The notes: generated by a model from the letters alone, not told the origin. Counted from the stretch's first letter, positions 1 to 7,727 are shown. The stretch: 13,160 bases of DNA from JAZDLO01 sp043801935 (GCA_043801935.1 JAZDLO010000002.1:1-13160); one strand, 5' to 3'. Made by a program: numbers and translations.

Positions 1-1
1 G

Positions 2-1483
2 GAGTGGGAACGGTACATCCGCCGTTACCGGGTGGCCTACATCATCATGGCCCGCAAAGGGGGCAAGTCGGAGCTCTCCGCCGGCATGGTGCTCGATGCC
101 ACGGTGGGCGACGACGAAGAGGCGGCCGAGGTCTACGGCGCGGCGAAGGACACGAAGCAGGCGGGCAAGATCTTCGAGCCTGCGCTGCGCATGAAGCAGC
201 TATCACCGCGACTGGACGCGCGGCTCAAGTACAACAAGAACTCACGCCGGCTGATAGACGAGAAGACGTTCTCTTACTACGAGATCCTGACCGCGGACGC
301 CAAGGGGGAGCTTGGCCACAACCCGCATTTCTTCGTGCTCGACGAGGTACTGTCGCAGCTCGATGGCTCGCTGTGGGAGGCGCTTCGGACCGCAGCCGGC
401 ACCCGAGAGCAACCGCTCTTTGTGGCCGTGACCACCGAGACGAACGAGCCCTACTCCTTCGGCGCCGAGTTGATAGACGAGGCTGAGGCCATCATGTACG
501 ATCCATCCCGGGCGCCGCATATCTTCGCCTGGGTGCGGAAGCTGCCCTCCGACCAGCGGGGGCTCGATCGACTGCGTAAGCACTTCAAAGGCCATCCGGA
601 TCTGCCGGTGAGCTTGGATCCATTCGACGAGCGCAACTGGAAGTGGCCCAACCCGGCGCTGGACGACTTCAAGAGCCGTGAGGAGATGCGCCAACAGGCT
701 CTCGAGGCCCACAACGAAAAGGCCAAAGAGAATGGCTTCCGTCAGTTCCAGATGAATCAGCGGGTGCAACAGACGACCCGGTATGTAGCGATGGAGCTCT
801 GGGATGCGAACGTGGGCGAAGTGGCGCTCACCCCAGAATGGGGCGTCGACAGGTTGCTAGGCAAACGCTGCTGGGCTGGTCTGGATCTTTCCTCGCGGGT
901 CGATCTGACGGCGTGGTGCCTGCTCTTTGAGGACGGGACCATCCGCTGGCGCTTCTGGGCGCCGGAGTCCGTGATACCAACGCTTGACGAACATACCGGC
1001 GGACAGTTTGGCCAGTGGTGCAAGGAAGGCTGGATCACGGCTACCGACGGCAACGCGATCGATTACGAGGCGGTCTATGCGGACATCGAGGCCGACCATG
1101 AGCGCTTCGCGATCGCCAAGATCGCTTATGACAAGTGGTGCGGAGAGCCTGTGCGCCAGGAAGTCGAGAAGCGCACCGGCCTGGAGATGTACGAGATGGC
1201 GACCACCTACACGCACATGACGATTCCCATGGGGGAGTTCATGCGCCGGCTGCAGGAGCGGGAGTACCGGCATCTCGCCAACCCGGTGGCCCGCTGGATG
1301 GCCGACTGCCTGGAGGCCAAGAGCCCGGTGGACGATCCTGACCGGGTTCGCCCGGTGAAACCGGCCCGGGATAAGTCGGGGAAGCGCATCGACGGCCTGG
1401 TGGCCCTCTTTATGGCCGAGGACGCACGGCCACGGGAAGAGGCGGCGAGCGTCTATGAGGAAAGGGGCGTTTTGGTCCTATGA
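2..1483 (+). CDS. terL: Phage terminase large subunit, 5'-truncated by window edge
   Basis: This is the ATPase-nuclease motor that pumps phage DNA into the prohead and cuts the concatemer. The frame is open from base 2, so the N-terminus lies outside the window. 493 residues remain, and large terminases of this type usually have about 550. Numbering from base 2: the Walker A-like motif ARKGGKSE is at 17-24, the Walker B motif FVLDE at 111-115, and a possible coupling motif VTTET follows. The C-terminal RNase H-like nuclease half has three candidate metal-binding aspartates: D295 (GLDLSS), D377 (AYDKW) and D464 (RIDG). The ending RIDGLVALFMA is typical of terminases whose nuclease domain closes with this helix. 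No deletion or frameshift is visible. The stop codon overlaps the start of the next gene. The internal GTG at base 32 falls just before Walker A and should not be taken as the start. The family call is firm. Confidence 0.96.
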   Translation, partial: EWERYIRRYRVAYIIMARKGGKSELSAGMVLDATVGDDEEAAEVYGAAKDTKQAGKIFEPALRMKQLSPRLDARLKYNKNSRRLIDEKTFSYYEILTADAKGELGHNPHFFVLDEVLSQLDGSLWEALRTAAGTREQPLFVAVTTETNEPYSFGAELIDEAEAIMYDPSRAPHIFAWVRKLPSDQRGLDRLRKHFKGHPDLPVSLDPFDERNWKWPNPALDDFKSREEMRQQALEAHNEKAKENGFRQFQMNQRVQQTTRYVAMELWDANVGEVALTPEWGVDRLLGKRCWAGLDLSSRVDLTAWCLLFEDGTIRWRFWAPESVIPTLDEHTGGQFGQWCKEGWITATDGNAIDYEAVYADIEADHERFAIAKIAYDKWCGEPVRQEVEKRTGLEMYEMATTYTHMTIPMGEFMRRLQEREYRHLANPVARWMADCLEAKSPVDDPDRVRPVKPARDKSGKRIDGLVALFMAEDARPREEAASVYEERGVLVL

Positions 1484-1635
1484 GAAAGCTCGATCTGTGG
1501 GATGCAGCCGCCGCCTTCTTCACGCTCGTTCTCGGCGCCGGGGTTTGGTTCATCTACACGCCGGCAGCTCTGATCCTGGTGGGGCTCGTCGGTCTCGGAG
1601 TGAGCTGGCTGGGCGTCAGCGGTAAGAGGCGCTGA
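1480..1635 (+). CDS. Small two-helix membrane protein between terminase and portal
   Basis: A 51-residue ORF fills the gap between terminase and portal exactly. Its ATG overlaps the terminase stop (ATGA) and its TGA overlaps the portal ATG (TGATG), so translation is probably coupled on both sides. The sequence starts MRKLDLWD, has a hydrophobic stretch at about 9-26 (AAAAFFTLVLGAGVWFIY), a proline at 28, a second hydrophobic Gly/Leu/Val stretch at about 29-47, and ends GKRR. This reads as a helical hairpin in the inner membrane, with the charged ends plausibly cytoplasmic. A purine-rich GAGGAAAGGGG lies about 12 bases before the ATG, which is rather far for a Shine-Dalgarno, and this supports coupling. 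Function is unknown. Short membrane ORFs in this position occur in other phages. It is not a holin on position alone, because it sits among packaging genes with no lysis gene nearby. Confidence 0.75.
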   Translation: MRKLDLWDAAAAFFTLVLGAGVWFIYTPAALILVGLVGLGVSWLGVSGKRR

Positions 1636-3638
1636 TGGGGATTCTGGCCCGGGCAAAAGAACGGCGCTCGTCGCTCGGTAATCCGGATTCTCGCCTGCTT
1701 CGGCTCTTCGGGGTAATCGAGTCTTCATCCGGAATTGCCGTTACGGAGAGGAGCGCGCTTACACTCTCCGCCTGGTGGGCTTGTGTCCAGGTGATCTCTG
1801 AAGACGTCGCCGGTCTGCCCCTGTTCGTCTACCGGCGCCTCAAGCCCAAGGGCAAAGAGCGCGCCGCGGACCATCCGCTCTATGACGTGCTCCACAACGA
1901 GCCCAACCCGGAGATGACCGCCTTCACGTTCTGGCAGACGTTGACGGCGCATATTCCGTCTTGGGGCAATGCCTATGCGGAGATCGAGTTCGACCGGTCG
2001 GGCTACGTCAAATATCTGTGGCCGCTCCGACCGGACAACGTTGTCCCGGAACGCAAGCTGGATGGGCGGCTGGTCTACAACTGCTACATTTCCGAGCGCC
2101 CGGGGGTGAAGCAACAATACCGGGCGTTCGAACTGCCGCCGGAGCGCGTGCTTCACATCGTGGGCCTGAGCTTCGACGGCCTCAAGGGCTACTCACCTGT
2201 CCACATGGCGAGAGAGACGATCGGCCTCGGTCTGGCGGCGGAGAAGTTCGGCGCCACGCTCTTCAAAAACAACGCGCGGCCCGGCGGGTATCTCAAACAT
2301 CCGGGCAAGCTTTCAGGAGAGGCCCAGGAACGTTTGATTACATCGTGGGAGAAGCGCTCAGGGGGCTTGGACAACTCCCACCGGCTGGCGCTCTTGGAAG
2401 AGGGTATGGAGTTTCAAGAGGTAGGCATGCCGCCCGAGGATGTTGAGTTTCTGGTGACGCGCCAGCACCAGGTGGAAGAGGTCTGCCGGTTTCTGCGGGT
2501 ACAGCCGCACAAAATCCAGCACTTGCTCCGTGCGACCTTCTCCAACATCGAGCATCAATCTCTCGAGCACTGGGGCGATACCATCCAGCCCTACTGCCTC
2601 CGGGCGGCGCAGGAGGTCACTCGGAAGTGCCTCACCCCTACGGAGCGCAAGACCTTCTTCGTCGAACACCTCCCCGATGCCATTCTGTGGACCGACACCA
2701 AAGGTCGCTATGATGCCTATGCGGTGGCTCGGCAGTGGGGCTGGATGTCGGCGAACGACATCGCGAGTAGGGAGAATCTGAACCCGATCGAGGGCGGGGA
2801 CACCTACTTGGTGCCGCTCAATATGGTGCCGGCCGAGAGTGTGAAGCCCATACCGCCAGGTGGGGAGAAACCTCCGGCCGAGAGCACGCGTTCGTTGCCC
2901 GGACCCGAGACCCGCTCGGCCGAAGTCCGGCGCAGACTGGCGGAGGCCTATCGGGGGCCGTTCGAGCAGGCCTTCACTCGGATTATCCGGCGTGAGCGAG
3001 CGGAGGTCCTAGCTGGGGCCGAGAAGGCCTTCGGTCAGCGTGACCAGACCGACTTTATCCGCTGGGCTCGCGAATACTACGAACAACTCCGGCAAAACGG
3101 CTTCCACGGCAATGAGCTTTGGGGGCTGTATCAGTCCTATGGTGCGGCCATCCAGGCGGAAGCCGCTTATGAGATCGGTGCTGCGGCCGAGATGTCGACC
3201 CAGTTGGAAATCTTTATACGCAAGTATGTGGAGGCCTACACCGAGCGGCACATCGGTGCTTCGATGAGTTCGATTTTGGAAGCGATGGGCGTGTCCGGAG
3301 GGGCCGATCCGCTGGTACTCCTCGGTCTGGAGTTAGACAAGTGGGGCGTTCGCCCGGAGATAGACGCCCGCTGGGAGGCCTACCGGGCCGCCAATGCGGT
3401 CGCCCGTGAGACCTGGAAGGCAAATGGCATCACTCATATCCGCTGGGTCACCAGTGGCGAGAACTGTCCCTACTGCAACCACCTGAACGGCAAGATCGTA
3501 GGTATTGAAGCGGCGTTCGCCACCAAGGGCGAGCACCTACAGGACCCGGACAATCCCGCGAACTGGATGAGCTTTTCGACCGACTTTCACCATCCCCCCT
3601 TGCACGGAGGATGTGATTGCTCCGTGACGGCCGCTTAA
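1635..3638 (+). CDS. Portal protein fused to Mu-F-like head morphogenesis domain
   Basis: The portal forms the dodecameric ring at the capsid vertex through which DNA passes. Residues 1 to about 395 are an HK97-family portal: the opening includes ALTLSAWWACVQVISEDVAG (41-60) followed by PLFVYRR, then GNAYAEIE (111-118) and the conserved KFGATLFKNNARPGG (204-218). A proline-rich linker at about 398-428 leads to a mostly helical region (430-600) and then a Mu gpF/SPP1 gp7-like ending: WVTSGENCPYCNHLNGKI (604-621) and HPPLHGGCDC (653-662). The CxxC and CxC pairs with nearby histidines could bind zinc (inference). HK97-type portals usually have about 400-450 residues and the Mu-F domain is normally a separate gene, so 667 residues is a true fusion. 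The reading frame is uninterrupted. The start is the ATG overlapping the upstream stop, which keeps a normal portal N-terminus. Confidence 0.93.
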   Translation: MGILARAKERRSSLGNPDSRLLRLFGVIESSSGIAVTERSALTLSAWWACVQVISEDVAGLPLFVYRRLKPKGKERAADHPLYDVLHNEPNPEMTAFTFWQTLTAHIPSWGNAYAEIEFDRSGYVKYLWPLRPDNVVPERKLDGRLVYNCYISERPGVKQQYRAFELPPERVLHIVGLSFDGLKGYSPVHMARETIGLGLAAEKFGATLFKNNARPGGYLKHPGKLSGEAQERLITSWEKRSGGLDNSHRLALLEEGMEFQEVGMPPEDVEFLVTRQHQVEEVCRFLRVQPHKIQHLLRATFSNIEHQSLEHWGDTIQPYCLRAAQEVTRKCLTPTERKTFFVEHLPDAILWTDTKGRYDAYAVARQWGWMSANDIASRENLNPIEGGDTYLVPLNMVPAESVKPIPPGGEKPPAESTRSLPGPETRSAEVRRRLAEAYRGPFEQAFTRIIRRERAEVLAGAEKAFGQRDQTDFIRWAREYYEQLRQNGFHGNELWGLYQSYGAAIQAEAAYEIGAAAEMSTQLEIFIRKYVEAYTERHIGASMSSILEAMGVSGGADPLVLLGLELDKWGVRPEIDARWEAYRAANAVARETWKANGITHIRWVTSGENCPYCNHLNGKIVGIEAAFATKGEHLQDPDNPANWMSFSTDFHHPPLHGGCDCSVTAA

Positions 3639-3648
3639 GGAGGCGAGC

Positions 3649-4269
3649 ATGAACCTTGAGGCCATGAAGATCGGCGATATCGAAATCCGCGCCTTTCCGC
3701 TTACCGAGATTCGAGTCGTTTCCGAGGAAGGCCAGCCGCGAAGGATTCGAGGCCATGCGGCCGTTTTCAACCAGCTCTCCGAAGACCTCGGGTGGTTCCG
3801 GGAGAAAATCGAACCGGGCGCTTTCGCCAACACCATCAAGGTCGCTGACGTGCGGGCGCTCGTAAACCACGACCCGAACTACGTCCTCGGGCGCAACGTC
3901 GCGGGCACGCTCGGTTTAGCGGAGGATGCTGTCGGGCTGCCGATTGACATCCTCCCGCCCGATACCCAATGGGCGCGCGACCTCATGGTGAGCATGGAGC
4001 GAGGGGATATCAACCAAATGTCCTTCGGCTTCCGCGTCACGAAGGAGCGTACAGAGGGTACCTTCGATGAGCCCATCCGGGTGCTGGAGGAAGTCTCGCT
4101 CTTCGACGTCTCGGTGGTCACTTTCCCTGCCTATCCGCAGACTACGGCGGAAGTCCGATCCAAGTTCGAAACCCTAGCGGCCCAGGCTGGCCGTGAAAAC
4201 CCCGAGGGCGGCGACGAGGGACAGGTTCCCCTTGACCTGCTGCGCCGGAGGTTGGCGTTAGAGAGATAA
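3649..4269 (+). CDS. HK97-family prohead (capsid maturation) protease
   Basis: This serine protease is packaged inside the prohead and trims the scaffold region of the capsid protein before DNA filling. Its 206 residues match the family length. Visible family features are RIRGHAAVFN (32-41), a phenylalanine-rich approach ending IEPGAF (54-59), the probable catalytic histidine H74 in LVNHDPNYVLGR, the probable nucleophile S125 in INQMSFGF, and an acidic residue in EEVSLFDVSVVTFPAYP (147-163) completing the triad. The C-terminal tail (about 170-206) is charged and probably flexible, which suits self-cleavage or association with the scaffold. The start is well supported: AAGGAGG begins inside the portal stop and lies 5 bases before the ATG. 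The gene stands directly before the capsid gene it serves, separated by a terminator-like hairpin. Catalytic assignments rest on motif context, not on an alignment. Confidence 0.93.
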   Translation: MNLEAMKIGDIEIRAFPLTEIRVVSEEGQPRRIRGHAAVFNQLSEDLGWFREKIEPGAFANTIKVADVRALVNHDPNYVLGRNVAGTLGLAEDAVGLPIDILPPDTQWARDLMVSMERGDINQMSFGFRVTKERTEGTFDEPIRVLEEVSLFDVSVVTFPAYPQTTAEVRSKFETLAAQAGRENPEGGDEGQVPLDLLRRRLALER

Positions 4270-4274
4270 ACCAA

Positions 4275-4327
4275 GGCAACAAGCAAGTTCGCGAAAGCGG
4301 CTCCGAGTGGGCCGCTTTTTTGTTGCC
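4275..4327 (+). terminator. Nested intrinsic terminator between protease and capsid gene
   Basis: AAAGCGGCTC (4294-4303) pairs with GGGCCGCTTT (4309-4318), one pair being G-U, around a 5-base loop and is followed by a run of T (4316-4321). An outer 8-base arm, GGCAACAA (4275-4282) with TTGTTGCC (4320-4327), closes around it and uses part of the T run. The inner hairpin alone looks like a Rho-independent terminator. The outer arm could compete with terminator release by pairing the U tract, so read-through may be partial. Only about 27 bases separate the structure from the capsid start, which leaves little room for a promoter. Confidence 0.8.
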
Positions 4328-4353
4328 GCCAATCCCCAAGATCGAGGTGAAAG

Positions 4354-5613
4354 ATGAATGTCAAAGAACGCGAGGAGCGCCAGCGCTACAAGGCTCTGGT
4401 GGACGAGCAGAGAGTGCTGCTCGACAAAGCCGACGAGGAAGGCCGCGGCCTTACCCCCGAGGAGAAGGCGGAATTCGACAAGCGCCAGGTGGACCGCGAC
4501 GAACTGCGCGCGAAGATCGACGCCTATGACGAGCGCGACACGCTGAAGGCTGCCAATACCGCCGATACCTTGCGGCTCCTGGAAGGTCAGGGCCGTCAGG
4601 TCGGCGGGCAGGAAGCCCCCGAAGGTCAGCCCGAGATTCGCGCGGGCAAGTACGCGAGCGCGGAATACCGCGCCGCTTTCAAGCGGTTTCTAGTCGGCGG
4701 CTATCAGTCGCTCCGGCCAGAGGAAGCCCGCGCGCTGCAGGCCGACTCCGATGTACTCGGCGGCTACCTGGTAGCTCCCCAGGAACTGGTCCGTTCGCTG
4801 CTCAAAGCCGCAGACGACCAGGTCATCATCCGCCAGCTCGCCACCGTCATCCCGGTCGAGAACGCCGCCAGCCTGGGCGTGCCCACGCTGGAGACCGATA
4901 TCGCCGATGCGGACTGGACCTCAGAAATCGCGACCGGCTCGGAAGACTCAAGCCTGGGCTTCGGAGCGCGCGAGCTTCATCCGCATCCGCTGGCGAAGCG
5001 CATCAAGGTCTCCAACAAGCTGCTCCGCCAGGCCTTCATCGACCCAGAAGCCCTGGTCCGTGATCGGATGGCCTACAAGTTCGGCGTGGCCATGGAGAAC
5101 GGCTACATGACCGGCTCTGGCGCCGGCCAGCCGTTGGGTGTGTTTACCGCTTCGGCGTCCGGGATCTCCACCGGTCGCGACGTCTCGACCGACAACACGA
5201 CCACGGAGATCCGCACGGACAACCTCAAGCGGGTGAAGTGGACTCTCAAGTCCCAGTACCACACCGGGGCGCGGTGGATCTTCTACCGGACGGTCTACGG
5301 TCAGGTCGACCGCCTGAAAGACGGCGACGGCCAGTACATCGTGCAGCCGAATATGCAGTCAGGCGCGGCCGAACGGCTGCTCGGCTTCCCGGTGCAGCTC
5401 TCTGAGTTCGCGCCTTCGACCATGACCACCGGCCTCTATGTCGGCATCCTCGGTGACTTCAAGTTCTACTGGATCGCCGACGCGCTCGACATGCAGATTC
5501 AGCGCCTCGTTGAGCTGTATGCCGAGACCAACCAGACCGGCTACATAGCCCGCCTGGAGACCGACGGCCAGCCGGTGCAGGAAGAGGCGTTCGTCCGCGT
5601 CAAGTTGGCCTAA
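4354..5613 (+). CDS. Major capsid protein, HK97 fold, with N-terminal scaffold (delta) domain
   Basis: This is the shell-forming capsid subunit. Of 419 residues, 1 to about 66 are very rich in Glu, Lys and Arg with heptad-like hydrophobics (KEREERQRYKALVDEQRVLL and on), a coiled coil typical of the HK97 delta domain that acts as an internal scaffold. A low-complexity Gly/Gln/Glu linker (about 77-98) follows, and maturation cleavage probably falls between there and DSDVLGGYLVAPQEL (131-145), the usual opening of the mature fold. Later family features include VENAASLGVPTLE (168-180), the E-loop region around DADWTSE, KVSNKLLRQA, an ENGYMTGSGAGQPLG segment and the C-terminal GDFKFYWIAD. GAGGTG lies 4 bases before the ATG. 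The preceding protease and the scaffold region agree: no separate scaffold gene is needed. The exact cleavage site cannot be fixed from sequence. Confidence 0.95.
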   Translation: MNVKEREERQRYKALVDEQRVLLDKADEEGRGLTPEEKAEFDKRQVDRDELRAKIDAYDERDTLKAANTADTLRLLEGQGRQVGGQEAPEGQPEIRAGKYASAEYRAAFKRFLVGGYQSLRPEEARALQADSDVLGGYLVAPQELVRSLLKAADDQVIIRQLATVIPVENAASLGVPTLETDIADADWTSEIATGSEDSSLGFGARELHPHPLAKRIKVSNKLLRQAFIDPEALVRDRMAYKFGVAMENGYMTGSGAGQPLGVFTASASGISTGRDVSTDNTTTEIRTDNLKRVKWTLKSQYHTGARWIFYRTVYGQVDRLKDGDGQYIVQPNMQSGAAERLLGFPVQLSEFAPSTMTTGLYVGILGDFKFYWIADALDMQIQRLVELYAETNQTGYIARLETDGQPVQEEAFVRVKLA

Positions 5614-5665
5614 CAAGAACCACTGACCCTTCCTCAGAAGAAGAGGCGAAAGAGGTGCTTTAGAT

Positions 5666-6103
5666 ATGAACCTGAGCAGCGAAGTGAAGGTAACGACCGC
5701 GCTTGACTACGCGGAAGCCAATGCCGATCGCAACGGGGCCATCCTTGACATGTCCGGTTTCGAGGGCGTGCTCATGGTGGTCAAGTTCGCGGCAATCGCC
5801 GCTGGGGCTGTGACCAGCATCAAGGCCCAGCAGGACACCGCCGTCGGCGGTGGGACTATGGCGGACTTGGTCGGCACCGGCATTACGGTGGCCGCCAATG
5901 ACGACGACCAGATCTTCATCATCGACTTGGTCAAGCCGCGCGAGCGCTACGTGCGCTTGGTGATCGACAAGGACGCCGCTAACAACACGGCCGAAAGCGC
6001 CATCTACATCCAGTACGGCGCACACAAGAAGCCGGTTGTTCAGACCGTGACCGACGCGGTCACCTACGAGCGGCATGTCAGCCCCGCTGAGGGTACAGCC
6101 TAA
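5666..6103 (+). CDS. Small beta-rich phage structural protein, possible capsid decoration protein
   Basis: 145 residues directly after the capsid gene, preceded by AGAGGTG 8 bases before the ATG. The sequence alternates short hydrophobic strands and turns: DMSGFEGVLMVVKF (28-41), AGAVTSIKAQQD (46-57), DDDQIFIIDLVKPRERYVRLVID (79-101) and SAIYIQYGAHKKP (111-123). No signal peptide or membrane segment is seen. I recognise the pattern (MxGFxGVLF, VTSVKAQQ, RYVR) as a conserved type of small protein found beside HK97-fold capsid genes in many phages, usually annotated only as hypothetical. A role as an outer-surface decoration or stabilising protein fits position, size and beta content but is inference. 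The RYVR motif at 94-97 recurs in the domain inserted in the connector gene downstream. The C-terminal 25 residues look like an extension. Confidence 0.8.
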   Translation: MNLSSEVKVTTALDYAEANADRNGAILDMSGFEGVLMVVKFAAIAAGAVTSIKAQQDTAVGGGTMADLVGTGITVAANDDDQIFIIDLVKPRERYVRLVIDKDAANNTAESAIYIQYGAHKKPVVQTVTDAVTYERHVSPAEGTA

Positions 6104-6106
6104 CAA

Positions 6107-6172
6107 TCGGTTCCCCATCGTGGGATAGGTCGGGAGCGGGCTGACTACCCGCTCCCGGCTGTAGCCAACCGG
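6107..6172 (+). other. Structured intergenic RNA: branched stem with 10-bp hairpin
   Basis: Between the decoration-like gene and the repeat gene, CGGGAGCGGG (6131-6140) pairs perfectly with CCCGCTCCCG (6148-6157) around a 7-base loop. A smaller hairpin, CCCA (6114-6117) with TGGG (6121-6124), lies before it, and CGGTT (6108-6112) can pair with AACCG (6167-6171) to enclose both. There is no T run, so this is not a standard terminator. It could stabilise or separate the capsid-decoration transcript or act as a processing site (inference). Confidence 0.55.
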
Positions 6173-6188
6173 AAAGTGAGATGAAGTC

Positions 6189-7724
6189 ATGAGTTATCAA
6201 CCAAAGGTCGCCCGAGAAGACGGGGGCGATACGCTCCATGTCTACAGCGGCGGCAAGGTAAAAGTTGACATCGGCGGCGACATCGAGCACAACGGCGTCA
6301 GCCTGGTCGACGAGATCGCCGCGCTCTCCGGTCTTGATTCCGGGGAACTCGGGATCCTCGAAGGAGCAAGTGCCGGTTCCCTCACGGCCAGCAAGGTCGT
6401 CTCGCGCGACGCGGCCAAGAACATCCCGCTCTTCGGCGCGGTGCTGGCCGCCCTCGGAAACAGTCAGGGCACTGCCGCGGCCGTTGCCGCTCAGGTAACG
6501 CTCGTCACCGCTTCAAACGGCACAAAGGCCGTCGTGCTACCGACCGCTGTGGTTGGGCAGACATTCATCGTCGTGAACACCGTCGCAAATGCGACTCTGC
6601 CGGTATATCCGGCCAGTGGTGCGCAGATAAACGGCGGAGGCGCGGACGCGGCCCTCACGCTCGGACCGGGGCAGGTCGGCATCTTCCACTGCACGGCGCT
6701 TCTCACCTGGTACGTCCAGGGGCAGGCGGCCGCAACGGCGACCACCACCGAACTTGGATACGCGGCGGGCGTGACGCCCGGGACAGCCACCGCCTCGAAG
6801 TTCGCCGGGCTGGGAGCCACTAAGAACCTTGATACCTTGCTCATTGACGTAGCCGCCCCAGCGGCCGCCGGTACGGGCGTGCAGGGCGACGGCCCGCTGA
6901 CGGCAGATACGAACTTCGTCACCGGCGCGAACGACGCCGCGGTAGCGGTCACGCTGCCGACGGCAGTTGCCGGTCGCCGGCTGTTCATCGTCAACACGGT
7001 CGCGAATAAGTACCTCCGGGTCTATCCGGCCGCCGGCGCCGCAATCAACGCTCTCGGAGCGAACGCGGTCCTGCAGGTCGAGGCGTCTTCGGCGGTGCTC
7101 TTGTACGCGGCCTCCGCTACCCAGTGGTGGGCGATCGCACTACCGACGACTGCCGCGCTCACGCCAGCCGAGATTGCATTCCTCGACGGCGCGACCGCCG
7201 GTACTCCGGTAGCGAGCAAGGCGCAAATAGCCGACGCGAATCAGAACATCGGCGCGGTCAAGGCCACTTCGCTTGCCGTCGGCCCGACCGGCGCAGAGGT
7301 TGTCATCGCTTCCACTCCGGCGCAGCTCGACGCCGCCGTGGCCGGTACGCCCCTGGTCTACCGGACCAACGTGACCGTAGCGCAGATCAACGCCGGAGCG
7401 ACTGCGGTTGTGCCTGCGGTGGCCGGTCAGAAGTTTCAGGTTTTGCAGATCCTGATGCGGTCCAACGGGGCCGCCGCCGACGCGACCACTGTGGCGGTGA
7501 CAGAGGAAACGGCCGGCACTGTCTTCCTGTCTCACGTCATCGCGGACCTCACCGACGGGGCGTGGAACAACCACGTCAACGGGACTCCGGTTATCACTGG
7601 GATCACCGCTGGTGGTACTACGGGCGTCGCCAACAAGGCGCTGCTTCTCACGAAGACCGGCGCCGCGCTCACCGGCGCCGCGTCCGTCGACGTGATCGTG
7701 GTCGGCTTCTACACCACAACGTAA
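6189..7724 (+). CDS. Repeat-containing beta-rich virion protein (fibre/decoration-like)
   Basis: 511 residues, very rich in Ala, Gly, Thr and Val, with no signal peptide or membrane span. After a short N-terminal region (1-52) comes a duplicated unit of about 137 residues. Each unit opens with a GATAGT-ASK-type motif (starts 53, 188, and a third time at 328) and continues into a beta module with LPTAVxG and VNTVANxxLxVYPASG-like strands (about 104-176 and 243-317). A different beta-rich domain fills about 370-511 (FQVLQILMRSNGAAADATTV). The LDGATAGT...ASK motif is familiar from phage fibre and appendage proteins, where it occurs in series. Position after the capsid and decoration genes suggests a head fibre or other surface protein, but a tail-surface role is not excluded. 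The start is the ATG at 6189; the Shine-Dalgarno is weak (AAAGTGAG). The reading frame is intact. Confidence 0.75.
   Translation: MSYQPKVAREDGGDTLHVYSGGKVKVDIGGDIEHNGVSLVDEIAALSGLDSGELGILEGASAGSLTASKVVSRDAAKNIPLFGAVLAALGNSQGTAAAVAAQVTLVTASNGTKAVVLPTAVVGQTFIVVNTVANATLPVYPASGAQINGGGADAALTLGPGQVGIFHCTALLTWYVQGQAAATATTTELGYAAGVTPGTATASKFAGLGATKNLDTLLIDVAAPAAAGTGVQGDGPLTADTNFVTGANDAAVAVTLPTAVAGRRLFIVNTVANKYLRVYPAAGAAINALGANAVLQVEASSAVLLYAASATQWWAIALPTTAALTPAEIAFLDGATAGTPVASKAQIADANQNIGAVKATSLAVGPTGAEVVIASTPAQLDAAVAGTPLVYRTNVTVAQINAGATAVVPAVAGQKFQVLQILMRSNGAAADATTVAVTEETAGTVFLSHVIADLTDGAWNNHVNGTPVITGITAGGTTGVANKALLLTKTGAALTGAASVDVIVVGFYTTT
6345..7250 (+). repeat. Internal protein-coding duplication, 2 full units plus a partial third
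   Basis: Unit 1 spans 6345-6749, unit 2 6750-7169, and a third copy of the opening motif is at 7170-7250. The motif starts are 135 and 140 residues apart. The two beta modules align clearly at protein level (VVNTVANATLPVYPASGAQI against IVNTVANKYLRVYPAAGAAI) but are diverged in DNA, so the duplication is not recent. Confidence 0.8.
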
Positions 7725-7727
7725 GCC

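Noticed and set aside
242..769. A 175-codon minus-strand frame within the terminase gene
   Set aside because: It is fully covered by conserved terminase sequence on the other strand, and its own translation shows no motif.
6181..6192. ATG AAG TCA TGA mini-cistron overlapping the start of the 511-residue gene
   Set aside because: It codes for three residues only, with purines placed too close upstream to act as its ribosome binding site. It is probably chance.
6265..6270. TTGACA resembling a -35 promoter box
   Set aside because: It lies inside the repeat gene coding sequence and no -10-like sequence follows at a suitable distance.
7656..7682. A 12-base direct repeat (ACCGGCGCCGCG twice)
   Set aside because: It encodes a local Thr-Gly-Ala-Ala repetition in an Ala/Gly-rich protein. 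It has no sign of a transposon or recombination site.
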